Assembly (NCBI GenBank): GCA_018296165.2
Contig: JACKQL020000160.1
Span: forward strand, 19,441 to 83,440
Direction: 5' to 3'
DNA: 64,000 nt
Source of the DNA: Termitomyces sp. T153
Taxonomy: Eukaryota > Basidiomycota > Agaricomycetes > Agaricales > Lyophyllaceae
Shown one piece after another: positions 12,472-22,504 of the stretch. The stretch's first letter is position 1, and every line of letters starts with the position of its first letter. Below the pieces are notes generated by a model, which saw only the letters and a program-made list of their open reading frames with translations, had not been told where the DNA came from and ran no database searches. A program made the translations under genes and the position numbers.

Positions 12472-12484
12472 TAATATCAAGACT
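12472..12484 (+). other. Primer-binding site, predicted self-priming
   Basis: TAATATCAAGACT abuts the 5' LTR end. It does not begin with TGG, which would pair with a tRNA CCA end, and it matches the complement of the LTR 13-mer perfectly. A2 carries the same 13 nt next to its LTR (minus strand, ending at 26,114), and A5 carries TAATATTAAGACT. This layout is known from Tf1/sushi-type Ty3/gypsy elements, whose RNA 5' end primes minus-strand synthesis. Confidence 0.7.
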
Positions 12485-12507
12485 CCCCCTTACTCTGTTT
12501 TTGATGT

Positions 12508-13913
12508 CTATGTATAACCATGCATACAATTCTAATGGCTCCTTGACTGATGTCTACAGTTGGCTGGTCTCTAAAAATCAATGCTCTATTCTACTCAGGC
12601 CCACCCATGGATCAGTACATTCTCCACCATTGGATCCCTGACCCCAACCAGGCATTCTATGCTCCTTTTATCAGCCAGGAAATACCTCTGAGCTGGTGCC
12701 ACCCTCCAACATTCCCTGCTAATGGCAAATATCCCCACATGTACCCTGGAGGATTCCCTGCAGCACTCCCCAACCCACTTACATTCCACCCACTCATTAC
12801 TATGCATACTCCATCCTCACTGCAGCCCCAGCCCCTCTGGAGCATCTAGATAACTATTTCTCTCCTTGGTTGCCATTTCCTGCTCAAATCCCTCCTTCTT
12901 CCAGACAGCAATGAGTTGAAGCCTATGTCCAGCAGCATGATGAAGTCCTCTGCTTTCTCCACCTCTCTTCTACAGAGTTTGCAAGATGCACCCATGCCCT
13001 CCTTGTCATCCTAGGTTATCCCAACACCTCCACAGCTCTAGAGGTTTGGGCAGATTAACTCCTCAATTTCCACAAACATTACCTGCAAGGAAACCTCTCC
13101 AAAGCTATGCAAGGTACCTTAGGAATTAACCAATCTTTGGAACAAGCTCTGTGCCCTAGTCAAAGAAATCCATACTAGTTCAAACTCCCACCCATTCAAA
13201 GATCCTCTGGACCCTGCCTGCTCTTTTTATGTGCAATGTGAGGAACTTCTCAGGGCATGAAGTGAAGCTCCACCCCTCATTCCCTACTAGCAGAAAGAGC
13301 TCAATGCTGCATCCAACATCTTGAGGAACCTCAACCCTGTAGGCAGACTATTTAACCAATCTGCCACTCACACCTTGGCTCTCTTTGCTTGCCCCCAGAC
13401 AAACTCTGTCCCCAGCACCTGTACATAGGACCAACCTGCCATCCCCAAACTCCATACCAAAAGACCACCCCCATGCATTAACAACAACAATCAAACCCTC
13501 TTTTACATCAACAAGCCTAATCACCTCACTAATGAGCCCACCCTGCATAACAACCCTCTCCAAGACAGACTCCCCCTCCCACTTTAACCTTCATGCCTCC
13601 TGTGTCAATGCTTCTTCACCCTGCCAGAACACCCTCGTTCTGCAAAGGCAATCCATAGGCTCCAAAGCACCTTGACTCTCTTTTTTCATCAACCCTTCTT
13701 GTTCCCTGCCCACTCTGATGCCCCACTCCCCTGCCAATACTAATCCCTTTGGGCCCCCCACCTCTGGAGGACCCCCTCCCCCTTGATGGGCTCTAGAGCC
13801 TCCCTTGAACAATGCAGGCCAACTCCCAGGCAGTGGACTGCCCAACAGTGGACCTCCTAGGGGATGGGGCCCAGCTATGGACAACTTTTCTCCTCAACAT
13901 AGAAACAGAAATA

Positions 13914-13959
<46 letters not shown>

Positions 13960-13960
13960 T

Positions 13961-14011
<51 letters not shown>

Positions 14012-14990
14012 AACAATGCTGGACCCTGCCTTGAACTCAGAACACCCAGCGAGACACTTGTGATGCACTGGCTTGGGAAGAAAAGCTTGATATTCAAAAG
14101 CCTGAACTTTTCACCGGTTGCAACTCCTAGAAGTGGAGAATCTTCTTAATGCAGTGCCTGACAATATTCCAAGCTAAGCCTATTACCTTCCAGCTTGAGA
14201 GCTCATGAGTAGTCTTTGCTGCATCATATTTGCAGGGCATTGCCTTTGACCACTACACTGCACTACTTCAGTTCAACCCCAACAATCCTGTGCTCTTCAA
14301 TTGGTTTGCCTTCACCCAGGAATTCTCCAGTAAGTTTGGTGTCTTTGATGCTATAGTAGAAGTGGAGGAGAATCTCTTTAATCTCTAAATGTAAAACAAT
14401 AACATTTCACAACCTTCATTGTACAATTTGAATGGGAGGCCTATGAAACAGGATGGAACTACAACGCCCTCCGCTGCACCTTGCCCCAACATATCAAGGA
14501 CATCCTCTGCCTCATACCCAAGCAAACTATATATGATGGATACAAGGCACTCATCACACAGATTGACCAATGTTATTAGGAAGACTGGAGCAAGAACATA
14601 GCACTGCAGACTATATAGAACACCTTCAGCAACACCAACTAGCAGGTCAGAGCAACCAAAAGCAACTGACCCTCAATTCCTGCCAACCCTGCCAACTCTA
14701 TGCCCCATTTTCTTAAAGGCTGAGGACCTCTCAACCACTAGAACTGTGCCCCTCTGCCCAACTCAATGCTGCTGACCTCCACAAGACCCTGGAACCCCTG
14801 AATGCCAACTCCAATGATCTCAATGACACTCTGGACCCCACCAACAACCAGGAAGCCCTATGCATGAACAATATTTGGAACAGGCCCTGGATCAATGTAC
14901 TGGAGGAGACTCAGGAGAATAGTTGCCTTAAACACTAGGTGATAGGATGTGCTATATGGACTATCAACAGAGAGGACTTCAACTACCAGT
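12508..14990 (+). pseudogene. Family A gag pseudogene (A1), zinc knuckle deleted
   Basis: An ATG near 12,508 opens the Pro/Tyr-rich N-terminal region. At about 13,805 comes the segment matching MDNFSPQHRNRNNY, then a greatly expanded Tyr tract, then a retrotransposon-gag domain (about 14,040-14,600; blocks such as ALRCTLPQHIKDILC, partly shifted). In the young copy a CCHC knuckle precedes VMGCAVWTIN. Here, near 14,900-14,940, that knuckle is lost by a roughly 50-bp deletion that joins the upstream Glu-rich segment to the Cys-Leu-Lys-His remnant. Several stops are present. Confidence 0.8.
13911..14011 (+). repeat. (TAC)n microsatellite expansion within gag
   Basis: About 100 bp of almost pure CTA/TAC trinucleotides, with one TAT interruption, encodes some 30 consecutive Tyr codons. 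The equivalent position in the young copy (about 63,755-63,770) and in A2 (near 24,670) has only about five. The expansion is therefore specific to A1. Other frames give poly-Thr or poly-Leu and, on the other strand, poly-Val; these are shadows. Confidence 0.95.
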
Positions 14991-14999
14991 TTATGGAAA

Positions 15000-16310
15000 A
15001 CAAGTCAGTGGTTTGGGTCTCAAAGATGCACTAGACTGTGGACCAGACCCCAACATCTTCTTTACCCTGGCCACACTCCTCTATGCAATGGTACTCACCT
15101 CAGACAACCTTCCAGCACACTTCCCACACTCTCCTCCTCTGCACCACCCTCACTTCCTCCAACAACCCTGTTCCCACTCTGGTTGACAGCACCACCACCA
15201 ATAACTTCATTGACAAATTCCTAGCAGTGCTTGCTCCCCAGCACCTCTGACATCTCCCCATCCTAATCCTCCTGAAACTCTTTGATAGCAACCCCACCTC
15301 TACTGGAGATATCATGCACTGCATAGAGATGACCATGATCTTCACTAATGGACAGCACTAAGACATCCAACTACTCATCACTAAGCTTCACCTCTCTGCT
15401 CCCATCATTCTAGGCTTTTCATGGCTCTACTCCACCAATCTCCACATTGACTGGCCTAGCCTCACTCTTCACCTTGACCAGAACAACCTGACCAACTCTG
15501 GACCAGTCCCTTCAATGTCTCACCCTTCTCTGGGGACTTCAAAGATACAACAAATGAGCCCCAGACTCTTCTGCAGCTTTGCTCAAAGTCCACATGGTTG
15601 TTCATCATCAATGTCTGACTCGACAACTCACCAATAGTTCTCCCTGCCCTCATTGACAGTAGTGCTTCTGGCACCTTTGCCAGCTTGACCTCTGATACAA
15701 CAACCTTAACAAACTCCTCAAACTCCAAATCTTTGACAGAAGCCCTGCTATAACAAGAATCATTCAATACCATGACAATGCTCTTGCCTTCAACAATGAC
15801 TTAAGATTTCAGATTTGGCTTCTCATCACTCAGCTCCCTCCATTGATCCCAATCATGTTTGGACTTCCATGGCTGCAGGACATCAGCCCTGATATCAACT
15901 GGAAGAACTTCACCATGCAATTCCTCAGCTCCAAAGCAAGTCTAGTGGCCACCATCCTCCTCCACCTCCAGTCCATGTTAGATTCTGACATTCCCAATCC
16001 CAATGCCAACACTTCTAGAGCAACCCAAAGCCTCTCAACCCTCAATGGCAGCCAAGAAGGTGAAGACAATGCAGCTCTGCCTTAGTCACCCTTGAGTAAA
16101 TCTTGACAGCTGCCCCCCAACATACCCCAGAATCAATACAAAGGTCTGTGGTACTCTGACCAACAATGCCCAACCTCTCTAAGCAACCCCAGCACCACTT
16201 GCCCACTCTTGTCAATCCCAGAGACCTCAACATCAGAATTATTGGTGCCATCCCCTTTGCATGCATTGTACAAGATGGTGCCCCTGCCTTCTAACTGCAA
16301 ATTACACCAG
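15000..16310 (+). pseudogene. Family A protease region with two tandem aspartic-protease-like domains (A1)
   Basis: The first domain has the active-site block LVDSTTTNNFIDKF near 15,180-15,225 (family form DSGATDNFVDE) and the flap-distal block IILGFSWLYSTN near 15,405-15,440. The second has LIDSSASGTF near 15,648-15,680 and a matching PIMFGLPWLQDISPDINW block near 15,850-15,905. Both therefore carry the DS(G/S)-(A/T) motif and the later hydrophobic-Gly-x-x-Trp-Leu motif of retropepsins. Stops and frameshifts occur throughout. The pol reading continues into RT. Confidence 0.7.
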
Positions 16311-19271
16311 CCCTACCAGAAGAATACCTCCATGCAGAAACTATCCTGCCAGAACACAAAACTAAGGAACAGATCTTATATAAAGTAGCTCCCCCAGAAT
16401 ATCATGAATTTGCTGATGTATTCTCTGAAGGAAGTGCAAAAGAACTTTCTCCACATTGCTCCTATGATCACAAAATTGATCTCAAAGAAGGCACTTCACC
16501 CCCATTTGGCAAATCTACAACATGTCTGAGATTGAACTCTGGGCCCTGAAGGATTACCTTAATGACATGCTCAGCAAAGGCTTCATACACCCTTGATCTC
16601 TGCTGCTGACACTTTGGTTCTATTTGCCAAAAAGAAGGATGCATTACTCCAACTCTGTGTTGACTACCAGGGACTCAACAAAGTCACCAAAAAGAACTGG
16701 TATCATCTCCCCTGAATTGGAGACCTTGTTGACTGCTTCTGCAGTGCCAAGATCTACACAGAAATAGACCTCTGCTCTGGCTACAATAATGTCCAGATTG
16801 CTCCAGGGCATGAATGGAAGACTGCCTTTTGCACCCACTATGGCCTCTTTGAGTACCTAGTAATGCCTTCAGAATGACTAACTCCCCCACCACTTTCCAG
16901 TACTTCATGAACAATATCTTCCATGACATGAATGACATCTTCATTATTGTATACCTGGACAACATCCTGATCTACTCAAATTCACCAGAGGAGCATCCAG
17001 AGCACATCCATCATGTCTTAGAACAACTCTGAAAATACCACCTTCACACAAAATCCAAAAAATGCTTCTTTCATATGACAGAGGTCAAATACCTCAGAGT
17101 TATAGTCACTCCTGATAGTGTATGCATGGACCCTGCCAAGGTTGAAGCCATCCTCAACTGGCACCTGCCATGGAACATCAAGGAGGTACAGTCATTTCTA
17201 AAGTTTGCTAACTTTTATCACTGATTCATCAACAACTACTCTGGAATCACCAAACCTCTCAACTAACTCATGCAAAAAGTCACCCCATGAGACTGGGACA
17301 GCAAGCACCAAAGCATGTTTCTCCTTCTCAAGAAAGCCTTCACCTCCACTCTGATTCTCTGCCATTTCAACCCCTCCCTACCAATCATACTCAAATGTGA
17401 CACCTCTGACTATGCCATGACTGGAATACTTTCCCAGTTGGACTCCAGAGGCAAGAACCTCTGCCCCATTGCCTTCTACACTTGTTCAATGATCCCCACA
17501 GAGATCAACTACAACATCTACAATAAAGAAATCCTTGCAATTGTCAAAGCCTTCTGCCAGTAAAGAGCCTACCTCAAAGGATCTCTGCACTGCATTCAAG
17601 TCTATGCCAACCATAACAATCTGCAGTACTTCATGACCACAAAACAGCTCAGCCACCACCAAGCTCAATGGTCCAAAACCATCTCAGAGTATGACTAGGC
17701 CATCCACTACTGCCCCAGACAACTTGGCACAAAGCCTTATGCACTTGGAGGTCCAACATGTATCCAAAGAAGTTGTTTAAAGCTGAGCAGAACACATTCA
17801 ACCATTGAATGGTAATCCCCCCTGAGCATTTGCATGCCATGCTGATTATGAATGAAGAAGGAATTCTCCACCACATCAGAAACTCACCCCCAGACCCCTT
17901 CTTTACTCAGCATGACCCTCACAACAGCTCTGCCAATGAATCAAATGCTGACAACCCCTTCACACTATCTCCAAACCACCACCTTCTGCTCCAGAGTAGA
18001 CAAATCTATGCTCCAGACCACAAGTCCATTCATCTCAACATACTCTAGCAACACTATGACCACAAACTCTACAGACATCCAGAAATTTATAAGACTCTCC
18101 AGCTCATCTTCTGGACTTACTTTTGGCCAGGAATGAAGAAGGCCATCACACAATACATAAGGGCCTGCAAACCTTGCCTCTAGGCCAAAGTACCCTGCCA
18201 CTGCCCTTACAGACTGCTGAAACCCCTCTCCATTAGTTGATGCCCTTAGTTCTCAATCTCAATGAATTACATTGTCAAACTCCCCAACTCCAAAGGCTTC
18301 AACACAATCTTTGTTGTCATCTGCTGCCTCACCAAGCAAGCCCTCTTCATCCTCTGCCACACTACTGACAATGCTCTGGAATTCAACAAACTATTTCTCA
18401 AACATGACTTCTCCAAGCACAGACTCTTGGACAACATTATCTTTGACTGCAGACCTCTATTCATCCCCCATTTCTGACAATCACTGTGCAAGGTGCTCAA
18501 AGTAAAAACCAACCTTTTGACTGCCCACCATTTGAAGACCAACAAAAAAACAGAATGAGTAAACCAGACATTGGAACAGTACCTCTGCCTCTATGTTAAC
18601 TATTTACAGAATGACTAGCATGCAGAACTCCTCCTTGCTGAGTTTACTTACAATAACACACCCCACTCTGCTACTGGAGTTTTCCCCTTGTATGCCAACA
18701 AAGGCTACAACTCCTGACTCATGCTATCCCTCACAAATATCCCCTCTCATGTCACTCACAAAGTTGCCAAAGACCTCTGATCCCTCCACCAGTTCCTCTG
18801 AGACAAATTAACACCACCAATCAAGCCTAATCCAAACATGCTGATGTCCAATGAGATCCCACTCCTGACTGGCTCCCCAGGACCTTGGTTTAGCTTGATC
18901 AACAAAACCTCAAGACTTGGAGGCTCTCTATCAAGCTTGATCACAAACAACTTGGCCTCTTCAAGATTCTCCAGAAGGTCTCAATGCATGCCTATAAGAT
19001 CGACCTCCTTCCAGGCCTGAAGGGCCTCCATCCTGTCTTTTACATGCACCTCCTCAAAAGACATACTCTGAACTCCTTCCCTAAAAAATGCCCTAGTCAA
19101 CCACCCCCCATTGAAGTTGAGGACAAATATCACTATAAAGTTGACCAGATCCTTGACTCCTGCTTAGTCTGTGGCCACCCTCAGTACCTGGTCCATTGGA
19201 AGGGCTACAGGCCAGAGGATGACACTTGGGAACTCCAGAAGAACCTTGAGGGAGCCCCCACCAAACTCTGA
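16310..19271 (+). pseudogene. Family A pol pseudogene: RT, RNase H, integrase, chromodomain (A1)
   Basis: RT runs about 16,540-17,130 with [23 protein letters not shown] and a YLDN form of the YLDD motif. RNase H is at about 17,340-17,690 with CDTSDYAMTGILSQ. The integrase zinc-binding CxxC lies near 18,165-18,180 and the DDE core at about 18,250-18,560. The C-terminal chromodomain is at about 19,100-19,271 with [12 protein letters not shown] and [15 protein letters not shown]. Most changes from the young copy are transitions. Many in-frame stops are CGA/CAG-type decay products, so the gene is dead. Confidence 0.88.
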
Positions 19272-19599
19272 AACTTCCATTGATAACACTCCACTAAGCT
19301 CCAGGACTTTTGGGACTAGCAAACACAGATGGCATTAGTGGGCATAACCCCTGCCTCTGGATTCATTAAGAATTCAACTCCTATGAGTAATGCCCTGCTT
19401 GTCTTTACTTCTTTATTTCCTAATGCAGTCTAAAAAACTTGATCACCCTAGGCTGGAAATCCAAAGAACTATGTATATATTATAGAAAATTACATAATAA
19501 AATAGGTATTGCAGGTCTGGTGCAGAATGCAAGTCCAAGAAAGTGCCCCTACTCCCTCTCCCTCTCCAACCCCACCTCTGCTATCCTCCCCACTGGGTT

Positions 19600-21249
19600 C
19601 ACTTCCATCTGGGCCATCACCACTGCCAGGATGTCTGGGTAGCTTGGGAGAGGCTCCCTGACATCTGTCACCACTTTCTACCATGCCCCAAGGTCTGCTG
19701 TTGCCCTCCATTGGTGCCCCACCAGCAAGTGCTCCATTTGCCCTATACTCTGCTCTAGCTCCAGCAAGAGGTCTCTGGGCATCCTCAACAGCCTATTGTG
19801 GATGGACATGAGTGCTGCCGATGCTCCATTGAGGAGGATTCAATGCTCCTTGGTCCAGTCTACTGAGGCATGTCAGCACAGCAGAGGTGGGGAGGAAATA
19901 GAGTTAACTTACAGAAAATTTCCTACTACTTTGAGGTTGCTTCATTAGCAAGCCACTCCTCTCACCTTCTTGCTACCTCTGCTATAGCTTAGGGTACTTC
20001 TGCATAGGGCACCCTCTAACTTGCCTGTGCTTGCAACTCCTCTGACTCCCACACTCCCATCTCCACTGTCTCTGCCCATGCCTGCAGCTGCTCTATCCAT
20101 GCCTGCAACTCTTGGAGTTGGAACAGCTACTCTATGGCCATCTCCATGGCTACATCCTTGTCCCTACATGCTGCATCTCTGTCACTCTACACCTCATTCT
20201 GCTCCCTCTGCATCACATTCTGATCCTCTCAAACCCTTTGGACCTCCTCCTCATGAGTTGCTAACAACTACTCCAACCCCTTGACCCAACAACATAGAAA
20301 AGCCTTGGCAGCTGACCATGATGTTCCTGCAAACTGCTCCATGGGGGCCTCAGAGCTTGGGAAATACACCTGGAGATTCAGGGGCCCTGCCATTGCCTGC
20401 TCACTCCAAGCTTACTTGCTTGGCCCCACTTCTGGCAATGGAGATGCCCTCCACTTGCTCTTATTACATGCTGTGGAGGCCCACTCCCTCCACTCACCCC
20501 ATGGGGGCCTGACCTTCATTGTTGACCACTTTGCACTACTCCTGCCCTCTATCCTAGAGCCCTGCTCTGACACCTTGCCCCTCCACCCTTCCTCCAGCTA
20601 TGCTGCAACCCACTTTCAACCTCAACTCTGCTCCACAGCAATACAGGCAGCATGCCAACTCAACATAATGGAGCACTTCTTGTGCCACAAATGAAACAGA
20701 CGACACACCAACATGTCCCACCACAACTCTGGCATGGGCTCCTCAAACTCATACTATTCCCCCCATTGAGTGCAAGACATGCACTGTAGGAGTAAGTTTG
20801 CTCTGAGAGGGTGAGATCATACTGATCACTCACTGGGGCTACCACTTAGCACCACTCGAGGGTTGGAGGACCCCTCACCCACTCCATGGCCTCTGTGAAC
20901 TGCTCTGGCATCACCTCCACCAGCACAACTCTGGAAGCTACAAGGATGGGTCGGACTACCCCCCAACTAAGGCTAGGCCTGGAATGCAAGGCAGAGGCCA
21001 CTCCCATTACTGACTGTGCTAGAACTCCACCCAACAAAACCTGCAATGGACCTACCATGGTCACAGACAACTCTGTCAAGGCTCAGTTAGTATTTCCAGA
21101 ATGCAAGAGATAGAGTTACACTTATAACTGCAGTACATTACCTTAACTCATCTGCAATTCCAATGTTCCTCAGGCTCCTCAGAGGTGGAAGAATTGGAAG
21201 ATGCAGATGGGGACCTGAACACTGCTGAGAAATAGGCAGAGGAGGACAT
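19600..21249 (-). pseudogene. Antisense six-cysteine/coiled-coil gene of family A, decayed (A1 copy)
   Basis: Read on the minus strand from the ATG at 21,249 (MSSSAYF, matching MSSSAYS of the young copy). Exon 1 contains the conserved block ending RGPPTLEWC. Intron 1 (20,833-20,784, GTGAGT...CTACAG, 50 bp) is at the same codon as in the young copy. Exon 2 opens CMSCTQWGE, then stop, then YEFEEP, and later LWHKKC, so cysteines 1, 2, 4 and 6 survive while cysteine 3 is Tyr and cysteine 5 is Phe. The second intron (GTAAGT...TCAGTAG) near 19,940-19,880 precedes exon 3 starting Trp-Thr-Lys-Glu-His. The gene is inactive, but its architecture is clear. Confidence 0.75.
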
Positions 21250-21448
21250 GGGAGAAATTTGGAGACTTCAGGGTGTGCCCTGACCCTTGTAATTTCTCAA
21301 AGAAGCTTTTTGATAGGTGACAATCCTGCTTTGACTTTGTTACTCATGCTGCCACAGCTGCGGATTTGATCAATATTGCTTATGCTTTGATTTCCACACC
21401 TCCACCAATCCCCAACTCTCACCCCACATCTTAAGGGTCTTGATGCTG

Positions 21449-22504
21449 AAGGAGGGTTGATATCATGACCTGTTCCTGCATCTCCAGATCTCCTCCCAAG
21501 TCACCCTGCTTTTCTGAAGCACTCTCCAATGCTCCCCCAACTCATCCCAACCTTTGTTGACCTACAGCACCTGCTCTAGCTAATTTAAATGCCTCCTCAG
21601 CAAACCCTAGTAATCCCCTAGCAAATCCCAACACATCCTCTGTAGGCCTCCTCAGCTCCCCCTCTTACTTATGAGGCCCACAAGCCCCTCCTACACTTCC
21701 TCTGACTCAGACACACACTGTTCAACCTCTTCTGCAAACTACATAACTCCTTCAGTATTCTCCAACAACTGCAGGACAGACTGCATCCTCATCAGAATAT
21801 CACTGCAGCCCACCCTCTGCACCCATCCACCCCATGCTGCTCTAACAAGCCCTGCCATTGCAACTTCAACTACTGGAGAAGGTCCAGTAGTCAGTATATA
21901 AAGATGTAGAGTAGCATTGGTTATCTCAGTCTTGATATTACATTAACTGGTTACTTGTGTCTCACATTTCTTTCTGTTCTGTCTTCATTTCTATCTTGAG
22001 CCTTGAATCTATTTCTTTCCTCAGTTCTGTCTTGTCTTGTCTCTGTCTTGCCTTGACTGTCTCTGGTTCCTTTGTTTTTCTAAGCCCCTTTTATCTCTGA
22101 CATCATTACAAACTCCATGCACACACTACAACCTTCAAACATTCTTATGACAACTCTGGACCTTGCTTCTTGCTCAGCCCCAGAATCCATCAGTCTTGAT
22201 TGACCCCCCATCAAACTCTGGCTCTGCTCCCATCACTTGAAAAGCCTCAACTTACTTCACAGTTTATTTGCACACCTACAAACTTGTTTCTGATGCCTGC
22301 CTAAGCCCAATGTTTGATATACTTGGTCTTAGACTTCTCCAGACCATTTCAGACTTACTTGGACTGCTTCTCTTGGCTTCCCCTCACAAGTCCCAATAGT
22401 CTGCACCACCTCCAGGACACTAAGTTATAAGCACAGGACACTACATCTGCCTAAGAAGGACTTGCCCAGTGTAGCTAAGCCTCCATAGTCAGTGGAACCT
22501 GACA
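21449..22504 (+). mobile_element. Polypurine tract and 3' LTR of element A1
   Basis: GAAGGAGGGTTGA (21,449-21,460) is the polypurine tract. The LTR runs 21,461-22,504. It starts TATCATGACCTG, a transition-altered TGTCACGACCTG, and ends GGAACCTGACA. It keeps the TATA box and the AGTCTTGATATTA motif near 21,928-21,940. It differs from the 5' LTR by many transitions, which indicates an old insertion. Confidence 0.88.

Noticed and set aside
12472..12490. Primer site for initiator tRNA-Met (TGGTATCAGAGC-like)
   Set aside because: It would need several identical G-to-A changes in independent copies. The perfect 13-nt self-complement explains the site better.
13793..14149. Three overlapping frames with poly-Val, poly-Thr and poly-Tyr
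   Set aside because: All come from the (TAC)n run. Only the Tyr frame matches gag of the other copies.
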